A stretch of DNA of 64,000 nucleotides from Amylostereum areolatum (Eukaryota; Basidiomycota; Agaricomycetes; Russulales; Stereaceae): contig SAXG01000013.1 in NCBI GenBank assembly GCA_012932865.1, forward strand, positions 62,001 through 126,000, read 5' to 3'. Shown in pieces: positions 1 through 11,400 of the stretch (positions within the stretch are counted from its first letter, which is position 1; each line of letters starts with the position of its first letter). Made by a program: the position numbers and the translations under genes. The notes beneath the pieces are model-generated. The model saw only the letters and a program-made list of their open reading frames with translations, had not been told where the DNA came from and did not search any database.

Positions 1-533
1 TCGGCGAGCCTCGAGGGCCACACGAGCTTGAGAGCGGAGATCATTGACTCGCGCAGACTTTGGACATCGTATTTGGTGGACAGTCGAAGGATACCTGCGT
101 ACCCGTCCGGAAGCATCTTTAGGGGTGGCGCGACATGATGCCGTTGAGTGTATCTGCAAGAAGGTCACATCATATATTTACTTCAGATATGAAAGCAGAT
201 TTCAACGCACTGTGGAAAGTAAAGGGCTTTGAGGAAATGCCCAATGTCGTCGGGGGAGTCAAGCATGTCCATCACTGGAAGCTTCTCGAACGTCTCCGAT
301 CCAACATCGAAAGCAGCCTGAGGCCCGTCAAAAAGATCGCGGAAGACTGATGAGTTGAGGGCGAGAACACCCTTGTGGATTTTGTAGAGTGTGTGATGGG
401 GTGTGGCAGACTTCGGGGGTGTGGAGATGGTGCGAAAGATGATATTGCCGTCGAGGAGCCAAAGGTCAGTGCTCTTGACGATGGCTGGCGCAGTAGAATC
501 TCTTGCTATATGAGGAAGTTTAGAGGAAGCCAT
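1..533 (-). CDS. BTB/POZ domain protein, 3' part outside window
   Basis: The protein starts with MASSKLPHIARDST at 533 and resembles the large BTB/POZ family of Agaricomycetes, whose BTB fold mediates dimerisation or adaptor binding. Recognisable stretches are LWLLDGNIIFR, then KIHKGVLALNSSVFRDLFDG (core BTB helices), then a phrase ending FLKALYFP. The frame stops at 183 unless a 57-bp intron is removed: donor GTGCGT at 210, acceptor TTGCAG ending at 154. After splicing the frame reads YAGILRLSTKYDVQSLRE, the usual continuation of this family, and stays open to base 1. Exons are 533-211 and 153-1. The C-terminal half lies beyond the window. Family assignment is by motif; the specific function is unknown. 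Confidence 0.85.
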
Positions 534-925
534 GATTGACGATGGTCGTTCAGATGAAAGCTGAAAGCCCTGATAACGACGGCGCCAAACCCCAAAGGCG
601 CGACGACAGTGAGATCATGATACGTGGGAATAAAACGTACTATGCAAGACAGCCTCGAGGCAGCCGTACTTAGCTAATTGGGATGCAGAGCTACTTATTG
701 GAAGGGCAGTTCGGACTGATAGCGAGAATAAACGAAATGAGTGTTCTGCGCAGGCGATGACCAGATTTCACTCTCAACATTGAGTAAGATGGCGAAAGCC
801 CTGGTATGGTACACACCCATTCAAAGCGCCAGCATCGAACCAGAACATCACGCTATCCTTTCAGCCTCTCCATGGGCACGTCGGTCGGTCTCGTGCGGCC
901 TCCCAGCCATCCCTCGCATGACGCG

Positions 926-2206
926 CTACTCCAACCTCCCGCACGCACGAAGCTTCAGGTTGAGTGTCAGCTCGAGGTCGCCTGCGACGAAAGGGAAGGT
1001 GACAATCGGAACTGGGGAGAGGCCGGACGCAGACTGCAGACCAACTGGGGTTTTTGGATCGACGCGCGTAACCGTGGTGTCGTCGATAAACAGGACGTCG
1101 GGCACGCGATGATGCACTTGAGCGCCCAAGTATGACTGCCATGCTTGATAGAACCACGCGCATCGTGCTCGCGAAGGAAGCTGGCAGTACTTAGTTGAGT
1201 CGACTACAGCCAGCAGCGAGAGTTAGTGTATGCCCTGGGTAAAGTCACGACCAAAAACATACCGGATTGTGGAGCATGGGCGCCGCGGGAGCCGCAGCCA
1301 TCGCATGGAGTGGCGCGGGCGTGGATTATTGAAAAAGAAAAAGACTAAGATGGACGTGGGCAGGCTGTGCTGACGCCGGCGCTGGGTCCGTAGGCACACG
1401 TTCACCAAGCGTGAGGTGGGCCTTTCGACCTAGTGGAACTGCCGCTTGGATGCTATCGCGAGGTGTGTTGGCGGGCGTTGGGTGGTAGCCTCGTAAAGTG
1501 GAAGAGAGTTGCGGATGAAGGGGTGTGGGGAGAATGTCGATGTGGAAGCGGAGAAGCGCAGAGACGACGTCGGGGAAATGCCTTCAATCGGTTCGGTCAA
1601 CGCGCGAAGGAGGAAAACGGCAAAGAAGACGCACCAATGACCATACACCATAAGAGCCCGTTCTATTTCCGCCTCGTTTCGAGCATGGCTTTCAGGACAG
1701 CAGAGGATCGAGGCAGAGGCGCCCATGTGCCAGTGCTGTCCGCGGTGCTTGTGAATGAGAACGTCGAAGTCTCTGAAGGTGAGCGTTGAATGTCGAGTAA
1801 TCGAGTCCAGCGCCTTGGCAGTACACGCGCAAACGTATTTCCGCATTAAGGGCATCCGAGCAGGCGGACAGAATAGCTATAATCGGATGTATGAGGGAGA
1901 GATCATCATGCTCCGGTGGAGAATACGAATACGCACCTAGAAGGTAAGCCAACGACGTCGGCGAGAGGGGAAAATATCGACAGCATCCTGTGTTTGATAA
2001 CTAGGGGTCCCGATCAAGGAGGAGTCGATTGAAAGATGAGGACGGCGACATATGCGCCTTGGTGACAGTTGGGGAACGAGTGGGAACGAGCCCGGGTACG
2101 ATGCACGACAGGCCCCCGTTGAGGCAAGGAGAGAGCTCATGGCGCAGAGCTTAAGAGCATTGGCCGAGTGGAGAGAAGGACAAAGGGTCAGGAAAGTCAT
2201 CGCCAT
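926..2206 (-). CDS. Possible multi-exon gene, unrecognised
   Basis: Minus-strand stretches here read like spliced protein, but I cannot name a family. The segment 1692-1940 contains LIHPIIAILSACSDAL and follows a plausible acceptor (TTCTAG) near 1941. The segment 926-1163 contains VPDVLFIDDTTVTRV and PVPIVTFPFVAGDLEL; a GTGCGT donor lies just before its stop, so it may continue by splicing. A possible start is the ATG at 2206, where MAMTFLTLCPSLHS resembles a secretion signal. Exon joins between these pieces are not established, and they could belong to two genes. The 534-925 stretch downstream shows nothing I can support. Confidence 0.25.
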
Positions 2207-2639
2207 CGGTGAGTCGAAGCAGGTCGAGGCAGACTAAATGTGTTTGGTCGTGTTAGGATCGAAAGCTGTCGGCTTCGTGCCTGGGCGTCCTTCCGGCGAA
2301 ACCACGCCTCTCTGAGAATTCCACTCGATCCTCTCCCTTGTTTCCTTCACACCGTTCTACTGCAAAGGAACCGAAGAGCGCTTCTTCGCGTGAAAATCTC
2401 TTATACTTGGACAAAAAAAGCCGCATCCTATCATTGAAACGGTTCGCCCCACTGGCATGTACGCGAAGGGCGGTAGATGACTAGACGACGGGTGCGTGTC
2501 CCCACTTACCCTGTTTTATGTTCGCGAGCCGACCGATCTCATCTATAATTAAACCTGAACTCCATTCAAAACGCACATGAAACCGTATCCAGCACGCCAA
2601 CTCAAACCCGAGCGCGTTCCGAACAACCAGTGCGTCCTA

Positions 2640-3170
2640 CACCTTACCCGCCTTCCCCCTTCCCCTCTGCTGTCTTTCCTGACGTGTGCACTGAGAGCTC
2701 AGGTTTACACGTCTATCTTTCTCTTGCAGCTCCATTTATGACCAGCGCGCGGCGACCCCGGCAACCGAAAAACGCTCCCTCTTCTTCCACGACGTCGTCC
2801 CGACTGTACCCGACAGCGTTGTGCTGGCAATGTGTGCGTGTTTGACGGCCGGCGTGAGTGCGCTGCTCTCACGGATAGGATGGATTGGTAGGATGGGCGA
2901 AGCACTAGGCGCGAGGCAGGATACGGGAAGGACGGGACGCTGGTGCTTGACGTTGGGGGGCCAGGACAGCGAGCGTGCGCATCTCGGTGCAATCCCTCGA
3001 CGGTCTGTATTGCAAAGCTGCGACGCGTACTTAAGGTGAGCGAACGAGCCGTTCCCATCTCCGTGTCTCATACTGACCTGACGATTTCATGCCTAAAGGC
3101 CCAAGACTTAGGAAGGCAGACTAGGATGGCATTCATGGACCGCGTCCTTGGCGGATGCGAAGAGGGGTGA
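2640..3170 (+). CDS. Possible multi-exon gene, unrecognised
   Basis: After a TTGCAG acceptor near 2729, one plus-strand frame contains KRSLFFHDVVPTVPDSVVLA. Further on, a well-formed intron (donor GTGAGC near 3036, branch-like TACTGAC, acceptor CTAAAG near 3099) joins LRRVLK to AQDLGRQTRMAFMDRVLGG, which ends at a TGA near 3170. The splice signals are good but no domain is recognisable, and the start is not identified. It may be the 5' part of the candidate just downstream. Between 2207 and 2640 I see nothing coding. Confidence 0.25.
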
Positions 3171-3356
3171 CGCATCGTTTTCTGAGAGTGTTCAGAACGA
3201 CGATAGTGGCGCGTTCTTTCGTGCGTATCCTTCATCGTCGAAACCGATATCATTGCTGATATCGAACAACAGAACAGCTCCACGCCTCTGGATCGCCATA
3301 ATCTCCCGTGGTTTATTCATCTACCTCGTCCCCGTTCGAAGTCTTCGGCCCTCGTC

Positions 3357-4400
3357 TTGCGTTCGAAAGAATGCTCCTTTCTCATCACCCCGTGTTCCAT
3401 CTTCTTTGGCTCATTCTCCGTCTCCTCTGCCGTACGCGTACGCCCTTCTTTTCGGTCCCAGCTTCATCGACTCCTGCATCCCGTCCCGCCCTTCCTCCTT
3501 AACTTCGCCGATGTTTCAACCTTCATCGGCATCCCCACCGACACACACGAATTTTTCTTCGCCACTTTTCTTCTTGTACACTCCACTCCCGTCGCGCCCG
3601 CATCGACCCTCGCCTCTTCCGACAACTTCCTGCGCCCACGGCTCCTCACCGTCCCCCCGACGCCCTCCTCGTACAGCCCTCCAATCAGCTCTACGAGCGT
3701 GAAGACATCTGCAGACGAATGCGATGACGCTGATGACGCAATCCCGAGGACGTGAAGAAAACACTCCGAATCCCCGACCTCATGCGCGACGAGCGTACTT
3801 TCCTCGATCCCGAGCTCTGTGTGCGTTGATTCCTTCTCAAACGTGCATTTATCCTGACCCTTTTCATGATAGTGCACCATAATCTACAGCCTTATTCTCG
3901 CCGAGCCACCCAAGTGGCTATTCTCGATCAGATTCACAACAATCACCAGCGCCGCCCCCACCATCATACCCTTCCTGGTCGGTTTCCTTCCTCATATGGT
4001 CTTTACACCACCTTTTTACTCGTCCTTTGCACCTTGTTCCCCGAGGCTTCCCATCGCAGGTGCACGGCCGCCTCACCATTCTTCCAGGCTCTCAGTAGAA
4101 AACACGTCCTGGACGCTGTGGCCCCTTCAAGCACCAGCCTGCACGCGTGGACCTTTCCCTCCATTTTCTCGTCGCATACTCCTATGGCACGTTGACCGTG
4201 TTCTCCCTCGTGCGCTCCTTGCCGCCGCATCCATCGGAGCACGTGCCTGCGCGCGTCGCCTTCGCTTGCTGGATGGCGAACGAGCGGAACGGTGCTCAAC
4301 AACGTGTTGTACGCAGCGCGGCATCCTCCCGGACAACACGACGGAGTGTCGGTGGAGCGTGCAAACGAGGACGGGGAATGCGGACGACTCCTCGTGGTGA
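3357..4400 (+). CDS. Possible multi-exon gene, unrecognised
   Basis: Two neighbouring plus-strand frames look coding. One, ending at 3755, contains FADVSTFIGIPTDTHEFFF. The other contains VKKTLRIPDLMRDERTFLDP and is followed by a GTGCGT donor near 3819 and a GATAG acceptor near 3870; it then continues with a hydrophobic run including PTIIPFLVGFLPH near 3960-4000. The hydrophobic segment could span a membrane. An opposite-strand frame over 3464-3880 is also long, so strand is not certain. No family recognised. The stretch 4400-5000 upstream of the DUF6535 gene shows no supported gene. Confidence 0.22.
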
Positions 4401-5002
4401 CGACTCGGTTTCCTGTAGAACCCGCGGGAGGCTCATATCAGACGGGCGGAAGGATTGCGGAATCGAAAAGGGAGGGGCGGTGCGGCGCTTCGGGATTCCG
4501 AGCGTCCCAGCCTGTGTATGTGTATATGGCTTGATTTTCTACCGACAATTTTCCAGCCGCTCGTTCGCCGTAACATCATGCATACCTGCCATCCTCTCAG
4601 CCTTTCGCGAAGAAATACCGCACGGAATCTGCTAACGTTCTCTCATGCAAACCGACTGGATTCCGACCTTATCGCACGGCCTCCGATTCCAACGTGACAG
4701 ACTGAATGGCGCTGACGGCGCCAACTGACCAGGGATAACAATATGTGTCCTCGTGGTTGTCTCACACCTTAGGCGAGGCTGTTCTTTGCATCGCATCGCT
4801 CGCCCCCTCTTGTCCTCCAACCCCCACCACCCCAGCACTCGGACTACCCCGCCGTCCCTACCTACGCGTCGAAAGCATCATGAACAATCCAGGAAAGTTG
4901 TACTTTCGAACATCGGGACGCGCGAACTAATAAATCCTGCCCACAGAGCATTCTTACCCTCCACAACATCGATACCCCGAGGCCGTGCGTCGTCCGGACG
5001 GC

Positions 5003-7333
5003 ATGCAAGGTCAGGACATGTGTTCTCTTCTTTCCAAAGTCTTGTCTGCTCACTTCGAATCGTGGTACACAGAGCCCGTGTACAACGACCCCTCAGACAA
5101 GATGTGGGCTATGTATTTAAACGACGCGGAGAAGAACAATGTGGCTATGACCGATGGCTTGAAGGGTGATGCCGACGGGGTGTTGATCTTCGTACGTGAT
5201 CCTCGCTGATGTGCGACCCCCCTTGTTCACCTAGAGCATAGACGGGCCTTTTCGCGGCGACCGTCGCGGCTTTCATTATCGAGGGCTACAAAACCCTTAA
5301 CCATGATTCCGGCGATGACACCGTCTCTCTTCTCATCGGTATTTCTGGCCAAATTGCGTCCCTCTCGAACGGCACGCGCGCCCTCTCTGCTTCTCCGGGA
5401 TCGTTCCAGGTTCCTGCTTCCGCCGTCAAGATCAATACTCTGTGGTTTATCAGTCTCGGTCTCAGCTTGTTTGTCGCGCTCGCTGCGACACTGATGCAGC
5501 AATGGTCTCGTCGCTATCTTCACGCGGTTCGCCGACGTGGTCCCCCTCACAAGCGCGGCCCCGTCCACATTCATCTAAACCATGGCATGAAGCGCTTTCG
5601 GATTGAGGAGGCGGTTGGAGTTATCATAGGGCTTCTTCACCTCTCTGTTTTCTTGTTCATTGCTGGTCTAGTTGAATTTCTGTTTGTGATTAGCCCCCCT
5701 GTGGCCCGTGCTTTTCTTCCTATTGTAGGAGCTGGTGCTTCTTTATACCTGGTCTTGACTGTACTCCCACTTGTCTTTCTGACATCACCATATGACACCC
5801 CTCTCACACCAATTGCCTGTGCCCTCCTATTTGTGATTTCACTGATTGTGTACATCCTATTGGGGTGCATAAGGCGTTGTGTTGAAACAGTTAGTACTGT
5901 GACATCTGAGGCTCTAGAAAAAGCTATGAATCCTCTTGAAGAGATATGGGAATCACTGTTGGAAACACGCAAGAAGAAACTGGAAAGCCTTTCAGACTCA
6001 CCTGCCACCCAGAAGGCCCAGCATATGCTGCATCTGACACTTAAGATGCTAGATGAGCGATGGGAGGTTGAAGAGTTTCTTGCAGGTCTTCTAGGTTTTC
6101 TTGGTAGTAAATTTGTGGGAGAGGATGCTCATGATGTGGTAGCTCATCTCTGGCTCACAGAATTTGTTTTTCAAGATGCACAGACTCCTTAATTCTTGTG
6201 GCAACAAGAACATACTTCTTGCTCCAGTGCAGAAGATCCACAGGGTTCAAATTGTCATCAGTGTAGTGCAGAATATTCTGAACCACATCTTCCAGTCACC
6301 AAGTACAGTTTCAAAACTGGAAGAAGGTGATATTCATTATTATCGGGAAATCATTAGGCAGGCAACAGATCTATGTACACATTCAGATCACTCTATTGCA
6401 ATCTCAGCAGTATGTGGAGTTGGTCAGCTAAGAAACACGATGATGACAAATATTGACAGAGCTGTTCAAAGAGGATGGAATGATGCTAGTTTAATTGTAG
6501 CATGCAGAATAATGCATTTTAGCATTGCTGGGTCTACTAGTCTGTCTCTATTTAATGTGATAGAGGTCTCAGAGCCTTCAAGTGTAGGGTTAACCTTTGA
6601 ATGGACGCCTACAGGAAGTGCTCCCTTAGACCCTGGAGATAAAGTTCAATACATCTTGCATTGGTCTCGGCGAGTGCTCTACTTGGACAATATCAACTGT
6701 TATGTCCAAGCTATCTGGCCCTTGACAACATTGCCTTCCCCCACTCCAAAAGAGCACTGCAAGCTCATCTTAGACACCATGGTCACACTTTGTTTTTCCT
6801 TCCAAAAGGCATATAAACAAGAACATGGGGTCTTGTGGAAGGGGGGTGTAGAGAAATTTACAAGATTTTGGGAAGCTGTTGAGCAGCACATGCAGTCACA
6901 AAATTATCCTATCAACTTGGATAGAGAGGATCTAGAGGATGAATTGCTATTGAAGCTCTTCAAGATCCTGCAGCCTATTGCAGCCCTTATCCTTAATGGT
7001 GTCTCCACACCTTCATCATATGCACCTGAACCTCTGCTTCCAGAGCAAACTCTTCTTGAACAGTTGGAGCTTTTTAGTCCGGTGAAGAACATAGTTTCAC
7101 TGGGTTCATCTCCTGAGCCTGCACAACATCCTGATGGCTATTGCACATTGATCAAATCCAAAAGAGTCACCCAAGCTCCTTCTCATTTGCATATCAGGGC
7201 AGATGGACAGATCTCCAATTCAGACACCATGATAAATCATGACATGCGACAAATATACAACACAGATGCCACAACCCAGATTGTTGCAAGACCCAGAGCA
7301 CACTGGCAGACCAACACACATGAAGAAGGTTAG
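5003..7333 (+). pseudogene. DUF6535 domain membrane protein, one frameshift
   Basis: The N-terminal part is a clear DUF6535 domain, an uncharacterised membrane domain abundant in Agaricomycetes. After an acidic lead-in with DKMWAMYLNDAEK, a 50-bp intron (5192-5241, GTACGT...CATAG) joins GVLIF to TGLFAATVAAFIIEGYKTL. LWFISLGLSLFVALAATLMQ and two later hydrophobic blocks give at least three membrane segments. The frame stops at 6192, but another frame from 6164 to 7333 continues with similar base composition. One extra T in the T5 run at 6167-6171 would explain the break. An intron (donor 6107, acceptor 6227, 121 bp) would also restore the frame but would remove protein-like sequence. Start chosen: first in-frame ATG before the domain, 5003. 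The helical tail has no known motif. Confidence 0.8.
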
Positions 7334-8324
7334 TTTGGTTATCCATTCCTTGTCCTCCCATAGCACTGAATTATGAGCACAACCTAGAAGAGATGAATGA
7401 CAGCCATGAAGAACCCCCAGTAGTAGAAGTGGAGATTGTGATCCCTCGTGAAACCGAAGCATGAGGATTGAAAGAGGGATGTTTGGTTTGAGCCTGCATT
7501 TGAGACACCTTTCCCAGCATCTATATTAGTAGGTTCTCTTGGAAGCATTAGATCTGATCGTAAACACTACTGTATTTATTTCATGTGAATGTATTTGGAC
7601 ATGATGAGGATGCATGAATCGAAAGACGGACAGACGTAACGGTAGATGGTAGGCGAAGCCACAGAGATAGCAATTGGCCAGTGTCCTTCGTGGCTTGCGC
7701 ATGTACTCCGGTACACCACATCAAAGGACACAGCGGCAAGGTACAGGCGAGAAGAGGGAGTGGACTCAGTGCAGGGTGGACACGGACAAAGAAGAGTGGG
7801 ATTGCACAGGTGGAAGTGCGGGTGGTGTCCTGAAGGAGCTGTGGTGTGACATAGCCTGCGCTGATGACGGCAGAATGTCCGGGGAGGGTTTGCGCAGTAG
7901 ACTCAGAAGGTGAGGTGGGGGACAGTTGAGGACAAAGAATGGTCCATGAGAGGGGGAAATGCACTGGCAAGTACGGGGTGTGGACTCATCGGCACTGTGG
8001 TGCGGAGGGAGGTCGTGGAGGGCTTGCGGGAAATCACTGTGCGTTGACCAGACAGTTCAGTCACGGTGAGGAAACGAAGCAGAAGAGATGATGGCACTGA
8101 GCGCAATGGATGTACGTACAGCGTGTTTCCCGTTGAATTTCCACCACTGCAAACATGTGTACTCTCTGTCCCCTCACCTCCTCACCCTGCCTCTACTAGT
8201 GTTGCCGCGGCTCCCGGAGCTGCGAACCGGCCCATTAGGCCATCAATTCCGCCGCCACACAGTCCTAGCTCGCAGAGCTGTTCCTGAATTTAAGCCGTCT
8301 ATGAGATCACGTCGGGTCCTGGGA
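7334..8324. other. Intergenic, no supported gene
   Basis: This stretch separates the DUF6535 gene from the LINE. Minus-strand ORFs at 7581-7970 and 7903-8106 are Ser/Thr/Pro-rich and lack any recognisable motif or convincing splice signals. I read them as chance ORFs. Confidence 0.5.
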
Positions 8325-8338
8325 CCGGCTCAAGACTT
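8325..8338. repeat. Target-site duplication of the LINE, 3' side
   Basis: The 14-mer CCGGCTCAAGACTT here recurs exactly at 15404-15417. The two copies bracket the LINE body. The first T bases of the tail run are shared with the duplication, so the exact boundary is uncertain by two bases. Confidence 0.9.
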
Positions 8339-8477
8339 TTTTTTTTTTTTTTTTCCCTGTTTAAAGTCTATTTCAACCGGCGGTCCATGTCTATACTATA
8401 GTAATACAGCTGTGTGTCCTGCTCGGTTTCCTCGCGTGAAAGCTTTCTTGCTCGCTGGTGTGTCGACCTTGTAAAGG

Positions 8478-11400
8478 TCATGAATACGTCCCCCGTCCCC
8501 TATCCTCCATCTTCCCCTTCCTCTGCCCCGTAGAAATCCCCTTCTTCCCCTCCGTCTTCTTCTTCCTCTTCTTCTTCGTCCTCTCCTTGTTCTTCTCCCT
8601 CTCTCCCTCTCGTAGCCAGCCCCTGTCCATCCATGCTTGGATGCCTTCCCGTCGGCGTTGTGATGGGTCTGGTGGGCCCGTCATCCATCTCCTCCGTCTC
8701 CCTCCTTCTTCCTCCTCCTCGTCGTCCTCCTCTTCCTCCTCTCCGTCCTCCCTGATTGCTAGCCGTCCGTACACAGGCTTGAAGCGTTTCGTAGCGTCAA
8801 TGTACTCGAATAGATCCTTGATGTAGATGCTCTTAGATAGTAAGTTGTGGAGGCGTTCTGCCGCTCGTCCTGCCACTCGTTGGAGGGCCCGTCGTGCGTC
8901 CGCGTACTTTGGGCATTTCGTGAGGTAGTGCTGGACGTCTTCTTGTCCCGTCCCACATAGGGGGCATCCTGGAGAGTCAGCGCGTTTTATGCTGTATAGA
9001 TACTGCTGCAGAGGTACGTGCCCGGATCGCAGTTGCATCAGGACCGATGCCTGCCGTCTTGTGAGCGGTTTAATGAGCTTCATGAACTTCGGGGATGGTG
9101 CGGAGGGGTCTATTGCCCGTATACATCAGCACCTCTTCGAGGTTTCGCCTGATACGGGGTCGCGCTGTTCGAAGGCCTCGCTGGCTTGTTTCTTTAGCGT
9201 TGCTCGGTATGCTTGTCGGTTCGCTGATCTGCTGATGGGGAGTTTCCGAAGTATCACTTCCAGGAAATACAGGTGGGGGTTTTCACCTCTGTCCTCTTTC
9301 CGTTGGGTGGCTTTCTTCGCCTCTTTATCGACCGCTTCATTTCCTGCTACTCCTTCATGTCCCGGGACCCATCGTATAGTCAGTCGCACTTCGCCCATGG
9401 TCTCGTCTTGCCACTCCTTGAACGCCTCGTGTACCGCATCGAGTAAGTATGATCCTGATTTTGACTTGTCATCTTGGGTCGCATTGATAGCTGCCGTGTT
9501 GTCTAGGGCGACGGTGACTTTCCCTGATGCACGCTTGTGTCGCAATGCAGCGATGGCAAGGATGATGCCGACGACCTCGGCTTCGTAGACGGTGTGCTTG
9601 GAGGCGGGGCCTAGATATAGTCGTCTTGTACTTACTCGTGCACCATTCTTGTATAGGATGGCCGTGGCTCCCACTCCTTCCTTGTACCTCGAACCGTCCG
9701 AGTATGCTATCCATGTTGCGTCATCTCTCTTGTCGCCCGCTTTGGCTGCTTCGGTCGTGGGTGCTATCTGGGTGGTGAAGCCCGGCTTCCAACCTACCCG
9801 TTGGCAGTACGTGGGGATCCTTTCGAAGGCGTTGACGTGGAGGTCGTACACCTGGATGATGTGCTGAATGTGCGGGGCTCGGTGCTTCTGATGGTGCTGT
9901 CCTTCTCCCGCTGGTTCTCTGATGAGGGCGTGGGTGGGGTTGGTAGGTGGAGCCGTGGCGTATCGTGTGGCCGCGTCATGGCATACTTTGTCGATCAAGG
10001 TTTTGAAGGGCAGGAGGTTTGCATGTGCGTCTAATACTGTCGTTGCCGTGGTCCTGAGGGCATCTAGAATGTGAATAGATGCACCACGTTGTATTCTGCT
10101 GAGTTTACGAATGACTCCCTTTGAGTGTCCGTTCCCTGCCGCCGGCGGCGAAATGAATACGTCGGCCGCGTACAACATCTTCGGGGCTGCGACCGCGAGG
10201 TAGTATTGTCGTCCATACTTGTTCAATATTCCTTGAGACGGTTGCAATAGCCTCTTGAAGCCGTCGAGCCATGTTTGTCCCTTTTCCAATGCGTGTGCGA
10301 CCTTCTGCTTGAACCGTAGCTCTTGGTCGAGGTATACTCCGAGTACCTTGTGGGCCGGGGTCGCTAGTATCAGCTCCCCTCGCAGGTTAATGTCCGGGCA
10401 TGTGGCTTTCCTGTACTTGACCATGCCCTTCTTGCGTCGTTTGCCTCCGCTGGGGATGCTTCTGCTGTCATGAACGGTCTATAATTTTCTTTTTACTTTA
10501 CATTGGTTACACGCTTTAGGACTTATCGACTTATCACCGGTCCGGCTCCACCTTGGCCCGGACCCGGCTCATCTATATCCCGCCCGGACCCACGTGACTC
10601 ATCTCGGTCCGGGTCTGACTCCTTTCTCTTGACTCATGCTGTACGATACTGACTCATGCTGTGCTCTTTTACATACGACTGCTTACTTATACTTGGTCTG
10701 CTTACTGATCGCCGTGTATTGGTTGCTTACCTAAGTCTCTCTCCTCTTGTGTATATAAGGCTCGCTCTCGCTGTACATATTCCTTATCTCGAGCTAGTCA
10801 ATTCTACCAACTTTGCTTGCTTTCCCTCGTCTGTCGCCGTGTCTGATCGGCTCCCCTCTGTCGTCCTCTTCCTCTGTCAGCTTTGTCGTAACTTGGTGCT
10901 GTCGCACTAGTCGTTGCTGACATCTGCCTGTCCTGACGTTGTACCGTTCCTTTTTCCTCGTGAAAAGGACTAGGCCGAACTTGTCGATTCCGAACTCGCA
11001 CTTGTGGTCATCTGCCCATTCGAAAGCGCCCCCTTCCCTTGTCATGAGGTCCTGTGCCTTCTCCGCGGCTTCGTCCGGAGTGTCACCAGTCCTGAGGAAT
11101 CTGGTGTCGTCTACGAACGCAAGGCCGTCCTCGCCGTCAATTTTCTTCGGTATGTCCAGTAGATCTGTGTCATAGAACTGGAAGAGGGGGCCCGATGCTG
11201 GGCATCCCTGATCCGCCCCACTGTTTAGTACGTACTCTCGTGACTGAAATCCGTCGAAGTTGAGCGTTGTGCGTCGGTTCGTGAGTTTGCGTTGGAACCA
11301 TTCGGTGAGTTCTTCCAGGATGCCTCGTTTCCTCATGTCGTGGACGAGCCGGCCCACGTTCATGCTTGGGAATGCCCCCTTGATGTCCAGGAATAGGCCG

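Noticed and set aside
6107..6227. A 121-bp intron in the DUF6535 gene
   Set aside because: It restores the frame, but the removed part reads as protein continuous with both sides; a single-base change in the T5 run is simpler. It is kept as the alternative.
8458..8826. Plus-strand Ser/Phe-rich ORF
   Set aside because: It is the complement of the Glu/Lys-rich tail of LINE ORF2.
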